A DNA stretch of 50,241 nucleotides from Lactobacillus sp. (GTDB lineage: Bacteria > Bacillota > Bacilli > Lactobacillales > Lactobacillaceae). The position numbers were made by a program, and so were the translations under genes. Below the pieces are notes generated by a model that was not told where the DNA came from, did not search any database, and worked only from the letters and a program-made list of their open reading frames with translations. Position 1 is the first letter of the stretch. Every line of letters starts with the position of its first letter. The stretch is from positions 1 through 50,241 of the forward strand of contig NZ_JAAVAU010000030.1 in assembly GCF_014803895.1 (NCBI RefSeq), written 5' to 3'. This document shows, piece after piece, positions 37,275 through 47,480 of the stretch.

Positions 37275-37665
37275 TTATTAATTAAATTGTTCATAACTAA
37301 ACTAATATTTTTATCAAAATATAAGCCAAATAGTTATTTTGTTTTATGAAAGTAAAGTTATGCTTTAATACGAAAAGGCGATATTTGAAGGGTATTGCTC
37401 GAGGTGAATTTTTCGATATTAAATTTACGTAAAAAAGTTAATTTTATCGACAAAAAGCAATATAATTATCAATAAGAAATACATTTAATTTCGATCTTGG
37501 AAAATTTCACGAAAATTTATTAGTTTTTGTAAGTTTCTATAGCTGCAAATCTAATGAAGTTTCTTGAATCTGACATGTTCAGGGAAGAGAACGACTTTAA
37601 ATTGTATAATAAAATATAAGAAAGCTGGAATTTATCTAGAGGGTAAACAGCTTTTTTATTTTAAT
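37275..37665. other. Intergenic stretch with an isolated hairpin
   Basis: About 390 bp without a gene. AAGCTG (37622) pairs with CAGCTT (37648), followed by TTTTTATTTT, preceded by TATAAT near 37601; this could be a terminator for a small RNA or a decayed gene. The rest is AT-rich and unassigned. No clear terminator follows the SLAP gene directly. Confidence 0.35.
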
Positions 37666-37703
37666 TAAAAACCACCTACTTCAATTGAAGTAGGTGGTTT
37701 TTT
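37666..37703 (-). terminator. Terminator of the ECF transporter operon
   Basis: AAAAACCACCTACTTC-AATT-GAAGTAGGTGGTTTTTT; almost perfect 16-bp stem with T-runs on both strands. Confidence 0.9.
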
Positions 37704-38533
37704 TAATTGAATGGGTTATAAAAACGACCAGAATTAATTCTAAATAAAATGATAACAATTAAAATAAGAATAAATGCTAATGTAATTGTTAAATAATCAG
37801 CTAATTTAAAGGATTGTGTCACATACCAGGTTCGTTTTTTCTTTGAGCCAAAACGGCGTAGCTGCATAGCAGTACTAATAACATCAATTTTATCTAGACT
37901 TGAAAAAATTAGTGGCATTACAATATTTAAAGTACCATGAATTCTTTGGCTAAGATGAGCTTTTTTAGAAAGTTCATTACCTCGAGCTTGTTGAGCTGCT
38001 GAGATAGACCAATAAGAACTTTGAATATTAGGGATATAACGTAAAGCTAGAGATATAGAATAAGCAATTTTATAAGAAACACCAATTTTATTCAAGCTAG
38101 CCGCAAATTGGCTCGGATTAGTTGTGAGTAAGAATAAAAGAACTAATGGAATAGAACAGATATACTTTAAGATAACATTTAGTAAATAAAACAACTCTTG
38201 AGCGGTTAAGGTAAAGTATCCGGCACTGATTAGTACAGTTTTAGAATGATAAAGAGTTTGACCATAAGTGGGTTGAAAGATAAAGACAGCAATAATATTA
38301 ATTAAAGCAAAAATCATAATGAATTTTATAATGAAAGAAATTTGAGACCATTTAATTTTTGCAATTTTTAATAAAATTAATGAAAAGATACAGATTACTA
38401 ATAAAAATCTTGTGTCAAAAGTTATCATACAAGAGATAGATACTAATAGTAGAAAAATCAATTTGGTTGTAGCATTAAGCCCATGAATAAAGCTGTTTCC
38501 AGGTTGATAACCTAAAATTTGTTCATCGTGCAT
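37703..38533 (-). CDS. ecfT: ECF transporter transmembrane protein EcfT
   Basis: Scaffold membrane subunit linking the S component to the ATPases. 276 aa with four or five membrane segments and the coupling motif AAQQARGN, matching the EcfT Ala-Arg-Gly signature. ATG 38533 follows AGGAGGTTCAC; the frame is open 17 codons further but without an RBS. Starts 19 bp after the fused ATPase gene. Last gene of a three-gene operon. Confidence 0.88.
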   Translation of the reverse strand: MHDEQILGYQPGNSFIHGLNATTKLIFLLLVSISCMITFDTRFLLVICIFSLILLKIAKIKWSQISFIIKFIMIFALINIIAVFIFQPTYGQTLYHSKTVLISAGYFTLTAQELFYLLNVILKYICSIPLVLLFLLTTNPSQFAASLNKIGVSYKIAYSISLALRYIPNIQSSYWSISAAQQARGNELSKKAHLSQRIHGTLNIVMPLIFSSLDKIDVISTAMQLRRFGSKKKRTWYVTQSFKLADYLTITLAFILILIVIILFRINSGRFYNPFN

Positions 38534-38552
38534 TGTGAACCTCCTAAAGATT

Positions 38553-40247
38553 TTAGTACTCGCTTTTAATATAAGCTTCGACAAATTGATTTGGATCAGG
38601 TAATTGATAATATTGAGCTAAATTAAATAGACTTGTGCGTTTAAGTGAAGCTTTCTGTACTAGTTCAATATTTGTTAAAAGATTAAGTGGGGTTGTGTCT
38701 GCAATTAATTCCCCCTTAGCAAATGCTAAAGACCGATTAGTGTATTCCATCATTAAATGCATATCATGAGTAATAATCATAATAGTCTTACCTTGTTGAT
38801 TAAGCTCTCTTAAGAATTTCATTATTTCTGTGTAGGTTTTCCAATCTTGACCAGCAGTTGGTTCATCAAGAATAAGTAAGTCAGGTTCTAATACTAAAAT
38901 AGCGGCAATAGTGACTCGCTTTTTTTGACCAAAACTTAAAGCTGAAATTGGCCAATGTCGAAAAGGATAAAGACCACATACTTTTAAAGTACTAATGACA
39001 CGTTTTTTAATTTCATCTTCACTTATGTTTCTTAAGCGCAGCCCCAATGCTACTTCATCAAAAATCATTTTTTGTGAAATCATTTGATTGGGATCTTGCA
39101 TTACGTAACCAATTTTTTCTGCTCGTTCTTTAATAGAAAGATTGGCAAGATTTTGACCTTTAAAAGTAATATTACCTGAATAGGGAATAAACCCACAAAT
39201 TGTCCGACAAAGTGTAGTTTTTCCAGCCCCATTTTGTCCAACTATTGAGATGAAATCTCCTTGGTTAATAGTGGCGGAAATATCATGTAAGGGATAAGAT
39301 TGAGTTTTACTGTAGCGGTGACCAACTTGATTAAGTACAAGTAAAGAATTTTTCTTTTTATGAGTAGTATTTTTAAAGTTAGAATGAGCCCAGTTTTGTA
39401 ATTTACTACTTATTTGAGGATTTTTAGGTAATGCTAAAATATTATCTAGTTTGTCAATTTTCCTTAAGTCTACTCCTGCTTTTTCCATTGCAGTAAGATA
39501 TAGGGGAGGTCGAACTCCTGCTTTTTCTAGGTTATTGGTGTGCAATAATTTGTTAGGAGAAGTATCAGAGATAATTTTCCCATCATCTACTAGTACTATT
39601 CGATCGACCGGCTGAGTTAAAACTTCTTCAAGGCGATGTTCGATAATAATTACGGTAGCATTTAATTCCCGCTGGATTGAGTTAATAACTGCCATTGTTT
39701 TTTCACCAGCTGCAGGATCTAAATTAGCTAAAGGTTCATCAAATAAAAGAATAGGAGATTCGTCAACTAAAACCCCAGCGAGGGCAACTATTTGTTTTTG
39801 ACCGCCTGAGAGAGCTTGCGGAGATTGATGCAAAAGATTGGTAATATTCAATTTTTTAGCCCATTTTTTAATAGTTTCCTTCATCTTATCTTGATTTTTA
39901 CAATCATTTTCAAGTGAAAAGGCAATATCTTCACCAACTGTCAGACCAATAAATTGGCTATCAGAATCTTGTAAAATAGTTGAGGTAGTAAAAGAAAGAT
40001 CAAAAATTGATGTTTGCGTTATATTTTTACCATTAATAGTGCAAGTTCCTTTTATTTCTCCCTCGTCAATTTCTGGAATAAGGCCATTTAAACATTTCCC
40101 AATTGTGGATTTGCCACTTCCAGAGGGACCAGCAATTAAGATTTTTTCGCCAGGCTGAATAGCTAGATTAATATGTTTAAGCGTAGGTTCAGCTTGACTT
40201 ACATATTTAAAAGAAAAGTCTTTAAATTCAATAATTGGTTTATTCAT
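38553..40247 (-). CDS. Fused double ABC ATPase of an ECF transporter
   Basis: 564 aa with two complete ATPase domains in one chain. Domain 1: Walker A GPSGSGKST, signature ALSGGQKQIV, Walker B ILLFDEPLAN. Domain 2: Walker A GQNGAGKTT, signature ALSFGQKKRVT, Walker B LLILDEPTAG. Most ECF systems use separate EcfA and EcfA'; the fused form with a UPF0397 S component is typical of dedicated YkoD/MtsT-like transporters. Both sites look active. It follows the S component by 1 bp. Confidence 0.9.
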   Translation of the reverse strand: MNKPIIEFKDFSFKYVSQAEPTLKHINLAIQPGEKILIAGPSGSGKSTIGKCLNGLIPEIDEGEIKGTCTINGKNITQTSIFDLSFTTSTILQDSDSQFIGLTVGEDIAFSLENDCKNQDKMKETIKKWAKKLNITNLLHQSPQALSGGQKQIVALAGVLVDESPILLFDEPLANLDPAAGEKTMAVINSIQRELNATVIIIEHRLEEVLTQPVDRIVLVDDGKIISDTSPNKLLHTNNLEKAGVRPPLYLTAMEKAGVDLRKIDKLDNILALPKNPQISSKLQNWAHSNFKNTTHKKKNSLLVLNQVGHRYSKTQSYPLHDISATINQGDFISIVGQNGAGKTTLCRTICGFIPYSGNITFKGQNLANLSIKERAEKIGYVMQDPNQMISQKMIFDEVALGLRLRNISEDEIKKRVISTLKVCGLYPFRHWPISALSFGQKKRVTIAAILVLEPDLLILDEPTAGQDWKTYTEIMKFLRELNQQGKTIMIITHDMHLMMEYTNRSLAFAKGELIADTTPLNLLTNIELVQKASLKRTSLFNLAQYYQLPDPNQFVEAYIKSEY

Positions 40248-40248
40248 T

Positions 40249-40815
40249 TTAATATTCTTTCTTTAAACTTCCTTTTTTTATTTTAGTACCAGCGTATGCT
40301 TTTAATAGAATAGTTCCCAAAATTAACGTAGAAATTGAGTTAACTATTGTAGCACTAATTCCTTGCAAAAATACTTTATTAGCGGGTTCACTATAAATTA
40401 AAATATCACCAATTGGTGCAATTACTAGCCAACTGAAGGCATTCGCAAAAACTTGAACAATATTGAAAAAAATTATTTGTTTAGGAGAAAAAATACCATT
40501 TTTTAAATCAAGAAATTTATTACCATAAATTCCGACTACAAAACCTAGCATACCAGTGGCTAATACCCAGCTCCACCAAGTTTGTCCGTACATTAGAAAA
40601 TCAGAGAGGGTGTGACCAATAAAACCTACGCTAAAACCAACTTTAGGCCCATAAATCGTAGCTAGTAGAACTAAAAATGGGTAAACAATTTCAATATTTG
40701 TATTAGGAATTCCTGTTGGAATAGAAGTAAAACGAGCTAAAATAACATAGATAGCAGTTCCTATACCAATGGCAACAACATTACGTACTGAAGTTGAGGT
40801 TTTTGTTTTATTCAT
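40249..40815 (-). CDS. UPF0397 family ECF S component
   Basis: Substrate-binding membrane subunit. 188 aa with about five or six hydrophobic segments. NVVAIGIGTAIYVILARFTS and YPFLVLLATIYGPKVGFSVG then GHTLSDFLMYGQTWWSWVLA are characteristic of UPF0397. Its substrate is not established by the sequence. First gene of the operon with the fused ATPase and EcfT. No riboswitch was recognised in the upstream region (40816-41006), which would otherwise have hinted at the substrate. Confidence 0.85.
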   Translation of the reverse strand: MNKTKTSTSVRNVVAIGIGTAIYVILARFTSIPTGIPNTNIEIVYPFLVLLATIYGPKVGFSVGFIGHTLSDFLMYGQTWWSWVLATGMLGFVVGIYGNKFLDLKNGIFSPKQIIFFNIVQVFANAFSWLVIAPIGDILIYSEPANKVFLQGISATIVNSISTLILGTILLKAYAGTKIKKGSLKKEY

Positions 40816-40918
40816 TTTAAAATCTCTTTCGTTATTCTATTGATAAACTCAATTTAGAGAAAATTTTCTCATTCGTCAAGGAGTCTAATTAATGTAAACG
40901 GATACTGGGCTAAAAAGG

Positions 40919-40947
40919 TTATCAGATAGATAAAATTTGTTTATAAT
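40919..40947 (+). promoter_or_regulatory. Promoter of the DUF4767 lipoprotein gene
   Basis: TTATCA (40919-40924), 17-bp spacer, TATAAT (40942-40947), 60 bp before ATG. Confidence 0.5.
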
Positions 40948-41006
40948 AGTCGTTCAGGACATAAAACATGGTAAGATTAAAACTATAATTATGAAGAGGT
41001 GATACA

Positions 41007-42174
<1,168 letters not shown>

Positions 42175-42193
42175 ATAAATAGTATTTATTAAT

Positions 42194-42246
42194 AAAAAAA
42201 TCAGATGAGCGGTATTTTTGATAAAACGTGCTAATCTGATTTTTTT
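42194..42246. terminator. Bidirectional terminator between pyrR and the metal-binding lipoprotein gene
   Basis: AAAAAATCAGAT / ATCTGATTTTTT stem with a long loop; serves convergent genes. Confidence 0.8.
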
Positions 42247-42260
42247 AGTTATAATTAAAT

Positions 42261-43154
42261 TTATTTTTTAGCGACTTTGGCTAAATTTTCGTAATTTTGG
42301 GTAATCCACTTCAAATAAGTAGTGCCGTTTGGCATGGTTTCTCTAACTGAAAGGATAGGTATATTCTTAGCTTGAGCTTTTTTGATAAAACTGGAAACAG
42401 TTGAACTTTCTACTTGAGTATTATTCACAAAGAAAGCAATCTTTTTACCAGCAATATCTTTGTTCATCTTGTTGATGACTTGTGGTGTTGGATCTGTCCC
42501 CTTTTCGATTGCATCTTCGAAATCTTTATCGCCAATTTTGAATCCAGTAGCTGATAATGCATAATCAAAAACAGGTTCACTTACAAAAACAGGCTTGCTG
42601 TTTTTGCCATTGATTTTATTAGCAATAGTTTGAACTTTGTGAATTTTAGCAATATATTTTTTGCCATTTTCTTTATAGTAAGAAGCATGTTTCTTATCTA
42701 ATTTAGAAAGTTGTTCAACTAAATAGTTGGTATATTGAACAGGCATATTTAAATCATACCAAATATGGGGATTAGCATTACTTTTAAGTTTCATGATATC
42801 ATTCCCCACTTTAATGACTTTTTTACCACTCGCATCAGCTAATTTGTCAAGCCAACTATCATAGCCTAAACCGTTAGCTACAATAATATCAGCATTTTGA
42901 ATATTTTTAGCATCACTAGTTTTAGGCTCAAAATCATGTGGATCTACATCGCCTGTAACAATGGCTTGAGCATTACCGTATTTACCAACAATATTATTCG
43001 CAATATCCGCATAAATATTGGTACTAGTTACAATAGAGATTTTATTATCCTTTGAAGATTTTGAGGAGGTGGAATTAGAATTACCACAGCCTGTAAGGAT
43101 AACTAAAACTAGCGCTAAAATTGAAAATAAACTAAATAATTTTTTCTTATTCAT
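42261..43154 (-). CDS. Metal (probably zinc or manganese) ABC transporter substrate-binding lipoprotein
   Basis: 297 aa. Lipobox ILTGC (Cys 23), then the cluster A-I metal-binding fold. Likely ligands are H73 (DVDPHDFEP), H130 (NPHIWYDLN), E193 (VSEPVFDYAL) and an acidic residue in the C-terminal lobe. It lacks the long His-rich loop of classical ZnuA, so Zn versus Mn cannot be decided. The permease and ATPase are not adjacent, so it must use a transporter encoded elsewhere. A large dyad lies upstream. Confidence 0.88.
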   Translation of the reverse strand: MNKKKLFSLFSILALVLVILTGCGNSNSTSSKSSKDNKISIVTSTNIYADIANNIVGKYGNAQAIVTGDVDPHDFEPKTSDAKNIQNADIIVANGLGYDSWLDKLADASGKKVIKVGNDIMKLKSNANPHIWYDLNMPVQYTNYLVEQLSKLDKKHASYYKENGKKYIAKIHKVQTIANKINGKNSKPVFVSEPVFDYALSATGFKIGDKDFEDAIEKGTDPTPQVINKMNKDIAGKKIAFFVNNTQVESSTVSSFIKKAQAKNIPILSVRETMPNGTTYLKWITQNYENLAKVAKK

Positions 43155-43213
43155 AAATATATGAAATCTCCTTTAAAATTTGATTTAGCTATTATCTAAA
43201 TCATATCAGAATA

Positions 43214-43253
43214 CATGAAATATTAATATTAGTCAATAATATTAATTGTTTCA
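43214..43253. promoter_or_regulatory. Large palindrome between two divergent lipoprotein genes
   Basis: ATTAATATTA (43222-43231) and TAATATTAAT (43237-43246) form a perfect 10-bp inverted repeat with a GTCAA centre; flanking ATGAAA and TTTCAT extend it. It sits 68 bp upstream of the metal-binding gene and could be the operator of a metalloregulator. AT-rich, so a structural role is possible too. Confidence 0.45.
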
Positions 43254-43349
43254 TATTATAAATGAGAACAATTTTTGTAGATTTATAAAAGTTTATTATA
43301 ATTATGATAGGATTAATATGTAAAGAAAATTTAATTAGGAGAAAGTAAT

Positions 43350-43994
43350 ATGAAAAAGGTAATTTTATTAGGTGCAATGGCTTTAGCTCTGTCTGCTACT
43401 ATGGCAGGGTGTGGGCAAGTTAAAGTATCTAATGATGGAAATAATATTATTGTTGGTAAAGATAAAAAATCTACTGAAAAGAGTAGTGAAAAGTCTACTG
43501 AAAAAAGTCAAGCAGCTGCTCAATCGAAGAAGTTAGAAAAAGAGCTCAAAGAAAAACAAACTAAAGAAGAACAAGAACAAGCTAAGGTAACGTGGACTGA
43601 AAAAAAGGACGCACACTTAACTGATGCAATGAGAGCGTTGGGGAAAAAGCGTAAGGTAACCTATACTAAATATGATGGCAAAAATGCTCTAAAAGTTGCA
43701 AATACTCGTATTTATCCGGATACTTTCAAAAAAGATAAGTTTTATTTAAATGGTAAAAAGATCAGTATTGGTTGGAGTCCTCAAGGTGGGGATACTTATA
43801 GTTACAAGGTACTTTCAATCTATAATCGTGACTTAGGCAGTGGTAAGCATGCGACTTATTTATTCTGTCTACATGATAAAAAGCCTGTTGTTTTAGTTGA
43901 TAGTGCTGTTAAAAGCGGTAATATCACTTTAACTAAGAGTACGGATAAAGACTTAAATAAGAACTTTACGGATGTTATGAATGGTGACGTTTAA
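43350..43994 (+). CDS. DUF4767 lipoprotein (paralogue 2)
   Basis: 214 aa. Signal peptide with lipobox MAGC (Cys 21), a charged Lys/Glu/Ser-rich linker that may form a coiled coil (KSSEKSTEKSQAAAQSKKLE), and a C-terminal DUF4767 domain (ISIGWSPQGGDTYSYKVLSI, HATYLFCLHDKKPVVLVDSA). The domain is close to that of the 41007 gene, but the linkers differ completely. Divergent from the metal-binding lipoprotein. RBS TTAGGAGAAAG. Confidence 0.85.
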   Translation: MKKVILLGAMALALSATMAGCGQVKVSNDGNNIIVGKDKKSTEKSSEKSTEKSQAAAQSKKLEKELKEKQTKEEQEQAKVTWTEKKDAHLTDAMRALGKKRKVTYTKYDGKNALKVANTRIYPDTFKKDKFYLNGKKISIGWSPQGGDTYSYKVLSIYNRDLGSGKHATYLFCLHDKKPVVLVDSAVKSGNITLTKSTDKDLNKNFTDVMNGDV

Positions 43995-44096
43995 TAAGAT
44001 TTGCTTGAATTAACCACTTGAAGGTCTTATGATAGTCGTGTCAGAAGAATTATTAAAAGATAAGTAGTTTTTACTTTTAAGAAAGAAGTAGTTTTT

Positions 44097-44741
44097 ATGG
44101 AAATTACACTTTGGTTAGATTATGCTTGTCCATATTGTTATGTAGATTTTACACGTTTACAGGAAGTAATTAAGGATTCAGAATTAAGTAATATTAAGAT
44201 TAATCTTCATGCTGCACAAATTGATAAAGATGCACCACAACGTGCTGAAGATACAACTGGTAACTTATTAGCTAAGCAAGAAAATTTATCTAAAGCTGAA
44301 GTAGATAAAAGATTTGAATCCATTAAAAAGCTTGGTGAATCAGCTAATTTAGATATTAAGTATGCTGATACTCTTAATACTAATACTATGGATGCTCACC
44401 GTTTGGTGCAATGGGTTGAGCATGATAAAAAAGATAATGAAAAGGCAATCAAGCTGGCTAACTTATTATTTAAAGCTTATTTTACAGAAAATCGCGAATT
44501 AGCTAATCATGAAGTATTAATTGATCGGGCAGTAAAAGTTGGACTTGATCATGATGAAGTTGAAAAATTTCTTAATACTAACGAATATCGTGATTTAGTT
44601 ATTGAACAAGAAAATATATTAAGTGATAAAGGAATTAATTCAGTACCTTTTATGATAATAAATGGTAAGGAATTTAAAGATGTGCAGGAATCTGAAACTT
44701 TAAAGAGAATTATTAATAGTGCTTATTATAAACAAGCATAA
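44097..44741 (+). CDS. DsbA/FrnE-family oxidoreductase
   Basis: 214 aa thioredoxin-fold protein without signal peptide. Active-site C-P-Y-C in WLDYACPYCYVDF and cis-Pro loop in INSVPFMIINGKEFKD. FrnE-type members are cytoplasmic and linked to oxidative stress. Helical insert as usual for DsbA-like proteins. RBS AAGAAAGAAG. Own terminator downstream. Confidence 0.88.
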   Translation: MEITLWLDYACPYCYVDFTRLQEVIKDSELSNIKINLHAAQIDKDAPQRAEDTTGNLLAKQENLSKAEVDKRFESIKKLGESANLDIKYADTLNTNTMDAHRLVQWVEHDKKDNEKAIKLANLLFKAYFTENRELANHEVLIDRAVKVGLDHDEVEKFLNTNEYRDLVIEQENILSDKGINSVPFMIINGKEFKDVQESETLKRIINSAYYKQA

Positions 44742-44750
44742 TATAAATTT

Positions 44751-44795
44751 AAAAGAGCTATGGTATATGGATACAATACCAGTAGCTCTTTATTA
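44751..44795. terminator. Terminator after the FrnE-like gene
   Basis: AAAGAGCTA / TAGCTCTTT outer stem with an inner GGTAT/ATACC hairpin. Confidence 0.8.
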
Positions 44796-44833
44796 GTTGC
44801 ATTTATTTAATTATTTAGTATAAATATTGAACA

Positions 44834-45319
44834 TCAACTTATTAAAATAGGCATAAGATTTCGAATAATTACTAAAAGAATCGGAATGCAAATACCTTTT
44901 GCAATTTGATGATTATAAGAAAAGTAGCTCAGACAAAAAGTAGAGAAGAGTAGTAAAAGAATTAAAAAGGTTGAAATGGTTCCGAATGCTAAGGTAAAAG
45001 TTATTAAATGAATTAAGAGAATTCCAAGGAAATATTGGGCTAAGTAAGGAGAAAGTTTAGTTATTTTGCTTTTAAACGCTAGAGTGCGAAAAATAATAAA
45101 ATTGTTTACTGATGAGAAAGTAGTACTTGCTAACAAAATACTTAACCAGTCAAAGATAAATATTAAGCCGTTAAGAGACCTTAACAGAAGAGTTTTGTTA
45201 TACCAACCATAAGTTATTAAAAATAAAGTTCTATTTGAAAGAGATTGAGTTATTTTTACTTCGATCAAAAAGATAGCCAAAAAAAGAGTAAAAGAAAAAT
45301 AAACTTTATTAATTTTCAT
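44834..45319 (-). CDS. Small membrane protein of an ABC exporter operon
   Basis: 161 aa with about four hydrophobic segments (FSFTLFLAIFLIEV, LIFIFDWLSILLAST, YFLGILLIHLITFTLAF, CIPILLVIIRNLMPILI). It recalls DUF2705-like permease pieces found in bacteriocin-immunity ABC transporters, but this is uncertain. Its start lies within the end of the ATPase gene (11-bp overlap), so it is the last member of that operon. Confidence 0.65.
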   Translation of the reverse strand: MKINKVYFSFTLFLAIFLIEVKITQSLSNRTLFLITYGWYNKTLLLRSLNGLIFIFDWLSILLASTTFSSVNNFIIFRTLAFKSKITKLSPYLAQYFLGILLIHLITFTLAFGTISTFLILLLLFSTFCLSYFSYNHQIAKGICIPILLVIIRNLMPILIS

Positions 45320-45908
45320 TTACAAGTACTCCGTCACTTAACTTATAAAAGTGAGTATAAGGTATTTCATGAATTTCATCGTGACTAGCAACAATAATAG
45401 TTTTATTTTCTTTTTTTAATTTTTTAAGTAGAGAAGCAAATTGATGAATGCTATCAGGATCTAGTCCACGAGTAGGTTCGTCAAATAAAATAAGGTTTTG
45501 ATCTTCCATAACGGCTTGGATAATACCAATTTTTTGCCGCATACCAATAGAATATTTTCGAATAGCTTGTCGATCATCTGGATCTAAATAAAAAAATTCT
45601 AAAAGTTGTCGAACTGTACTGTCATTATAGTTGTGTCGTAGATTAGCTAAAAATTGAAGATTGGATAATCCTGTTTCATATTCTAAAAAACCAGGATTTT
45701 CAATTAAAGCCCCAATATAGGTGTTATTATCAAACGTTATACTGCCACTATCTGCTTTAAGCAAGCCTGTAATAATTTTAAAAATGGTAGATTTTCCCGA
45801 GCCATTACGACCGGCGATATGGATTAACTGTCCTGGCTTAGTGGTTAGATTAATATCTTTAAGAACCTGTTTATTTTTAAATGATTTTTGAAGATTTGAA
45901 ATTTGCAT
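45309..45908 (-). CDS. ABC transporter ATP-binding protein
   Basis: 199 aa with Walker A GRNGSGKST, signature YSIGMRQKIG, Walker B LILFDEPTRGLDP and the H-loop ASHDEIHE; short but complete. The start is ATG 45908 (GAAAGGC upstream); the longer frame to 45953 overlaps the permease gene. Its closest type is the BcrA/LanF class used for bacteriocin immunity or export. Central gene of a four-gene operon. Confidence 0.92.
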   Translation of the reverse strand: MQISNLQKSFKNKQVLKDINLTTKPGQLIHIAGRNGSGKSTIFKIITGLLKADSGSITFDNNTYIGALIENPGFLEYETGLSNLQFLANLRHNYNDSTVRQLLEFFYLDPDDRQAIRKYSIGMRQKIGIIQAVMEDQNLILFDEPTRGLDPDSIHQFASLLKKLKKENKTIIVASHDEIHEIPYTHFYKLSDGVLVNEN

Positions 45909-45922
45909 AAAGAGCCTTTCTA

Positions 45923-46492
45923 TTAAATATAAATATGGTGCATAGCACGCCAAAGAGGATCAAAATACTTACTATAGTGAATAATTAAGTAATTAGTTTC
46001 AAGAGTTTGATGATAGAAAATATTAATAAAGAGAATTAATAATAGCCAAATAACTGGATATTTTGAATTATAAATTAAAATTAGCCCCCAAGTTAAAATA
46101 GCCAAGATAATAAAATGAAGAATAATAATCAAGCTGCCATAAATTGGATTTCCATATTTAAAGGCAAGAGAATTAGTAAGAATAAACGGTAAAAATAGTC
46201 CGAGAATAAATAAAATTAAATTGGTACCTACAGATAAGCAAAGTTGATAGATGAATAAGGATTGCATTTTGCGAACAATAATTAGGGAACGAATTTTTTT
46301 GAAATAAAATATTTCCCAAGCAACTAAAAGTAGGAAGAACGTCTGATAATAAGTTGAAAGTCCATGTTGATGAATAAATAGATAGGGTAAATCATTACTT
46401 GCTCTGGTCAGAAAAATAAAAAGTCCAAAAATAATTCCTAATATTAATGAAAATACTGCAAAGGTTATAAATGTTCTTTTAATTTTTGCCAT
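45923..46492 (-). CDS. ABC transporter permease-like membrane protein
   Basis: 189 aa with five or six membrane segments (FAVFSLILGIIFGLFIFL, LILFILGLFLPFILTNS, FIILAILTWGLILIYN). No conserved motif recognised. The ATPase gene starts 14 bp downstream, and it overlaps the preceding permease by 14 bp, so a stable complex is likely. Confidence 0.75.
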   Translation of the reverse strand: MAKIKRTFITFAVFSLILGIIFGLFIFLTRASNDLPYLFIHQHGLSTYYQTFFLLLVAWEIFYFKKIRSLIIVRKMQSLFIYQLCLSVGTNLILFILGLFLPFILTNSLAFKYGNPIYGSLIIILHFIILAILTWGLILIYNSKYPVIWLLLILFINIFYHQTLETNYLIIHYSKYFDPLWRAMHHIYI

Positions 46493-47330
46493 ATTTAAGT
46501 CTCCGTTTTTTCCAGATAACAGCTAGAACAAGAGCTAAACAAATATAAAATACAGCCGAAAGGATGAATTGAAGATAATAATTTATTGGGTATGCTAGAC
46601 CATAAAAGGTGGTAAAACCGGGAGATACTAATGCTTCTGGAAAGAGAGTGCCACTAATAACCATAACTAGAGAGTTCCGATTTCCAAAAACTGAAATTAA
46701 TAAGGTAATAATTAAGAAAAAGAGAAATCCACTAGGAATAGAAAAAATTATCTTTGGAATATATAAGTTCAGAGCAAAAATAAACATTGAATAAATTCTC
46801 CAACCTAACGCGTTTAAAGCGATAAGAGAAACTACTTCGATTAATGTATTATTTGAAAAAGAAGGGGCACCAACTTCTTTAAAATAACCATTAACAGAAT
46901 AGTTAATTCCTGAAAGAGTTAAGTTAACAAAAATAATTTCATAAATACTGGTAAAAAGGGAAAGTAAAAATCCACCTAGAAATGAAGAAAGAAGCCCTTT
47001 CTTTAAGTATTTTGAATAGGATATTCTTTGGGGTAAAAAATTAAATGTGGCGTTGTCTTTTTGATAAATATAAAAGAGTGAGCCAAAAAGTGGGATAATT
47101 ATGAAACTTACAATAGTATAGATAAGGCCTGGTGTAGTAAAAGGAGGATCTTGTGAAAGTTGGATGTGTACAAATGAATTCAATCCTTGGAAAGGATTGG
47201 TTCTATTTAGTTTTCTAATTTGAACTAATAAAGAATGTTCTTCTTGCCAGTAACTGAATAGGTAAAAATTAAGGGTAATAAAATAAATAGAAAAAAGAAG
47301 GGCTAAAATTCTTTTAGTATTTTTGAGCAT
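46479..47330 (-). CDS. ABC transporter permease-like membrane protein (larger)
   Basis: 283 aa, six hydrophobic segments (ILALLFSIYFITLNFYLFS, LIYTIVSFIIIPLFGSLFYI, SFLGGFLLSLFTSIYEIIFV, LFFLIITLLISVFGN, FILSAVFYICLALVLAVIW). An extracellular loop of about 35 residues after segment 1. No family named. First structural gene of the exporter operon, with RBS AAAGGAC. A hairpin and a 16-codon ORF precede it. Confidence 0.75.
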   Translation of the reverse strand: MLKNTKRILALLFSIYFITLNFYLFSYWQEEHSLLVQIRKLNRTNPFQGLNSFVHIQLSQDPPFTTPGLIYTIVSFIIIPLFGSLFYIYQKDNATFNFLPQRISYSKYLKKGLLSSFLGGFLLSLFTSIYEIIFVNLTLSGINYSVNGYFKEVGAPSFSNNTLIEVVSLIALNALGWRIYSMFIFALNLYIPKIIFSIPSGFLFFLIITLLISVFGNRNSLVMVISGTLFPEALVSPGFTTFYGLAYPINYYLQFILSAVFYICLALVLAVIWKKRRLKYGKN

Positions 47331-47351
47331 AGTTTTGTCCTTTAAAGTAAT

Positions 47352-47376
47352 AAAGAAGGAAATAAATTCCTTCTTT
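47352..47376 (-). promoter_or_regulatory. Hairpin between the 16-codon ORF and the ABC genes
   Basis: AAAGAAGGAA / TTCCTTCTTT, a perfect 10-bp stem with an ATAAA loop. On the reverse strand few T residues follow, so an attenuator or processing site is as likely as a terminator. Confidence 0.5.
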
Positions 47377-47404
47377 TATTTATTATCTGCACTAAAATGG
47401 AGTT

Positions 47405-47455
47405 TTACATGGGTGAGGTTTGGTTATATAAATGATTTTTTATTTTCATTGTCAT
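47405..47455 (-). CDS. 16-aa putative peptide gene upstream of the ABC operon
   Basis: ATG 47455 with GAAAGGAATT at ideal spacing, encoding MTMKIKNHLYNQTSPM. It lies between the promoter and the exporter genes, next to an AgrA-like regulator. Could be a leader peptide or a signal peptide precursor, or chance. No signal sequence or double-glycine leader. Confidence 0.35.
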   Translation of the reverse strand: MTMKIKNHLYNQTSPM

Positions 47456-47480
47456 TTAATTCCTTTCAAAAATAGTAAAA

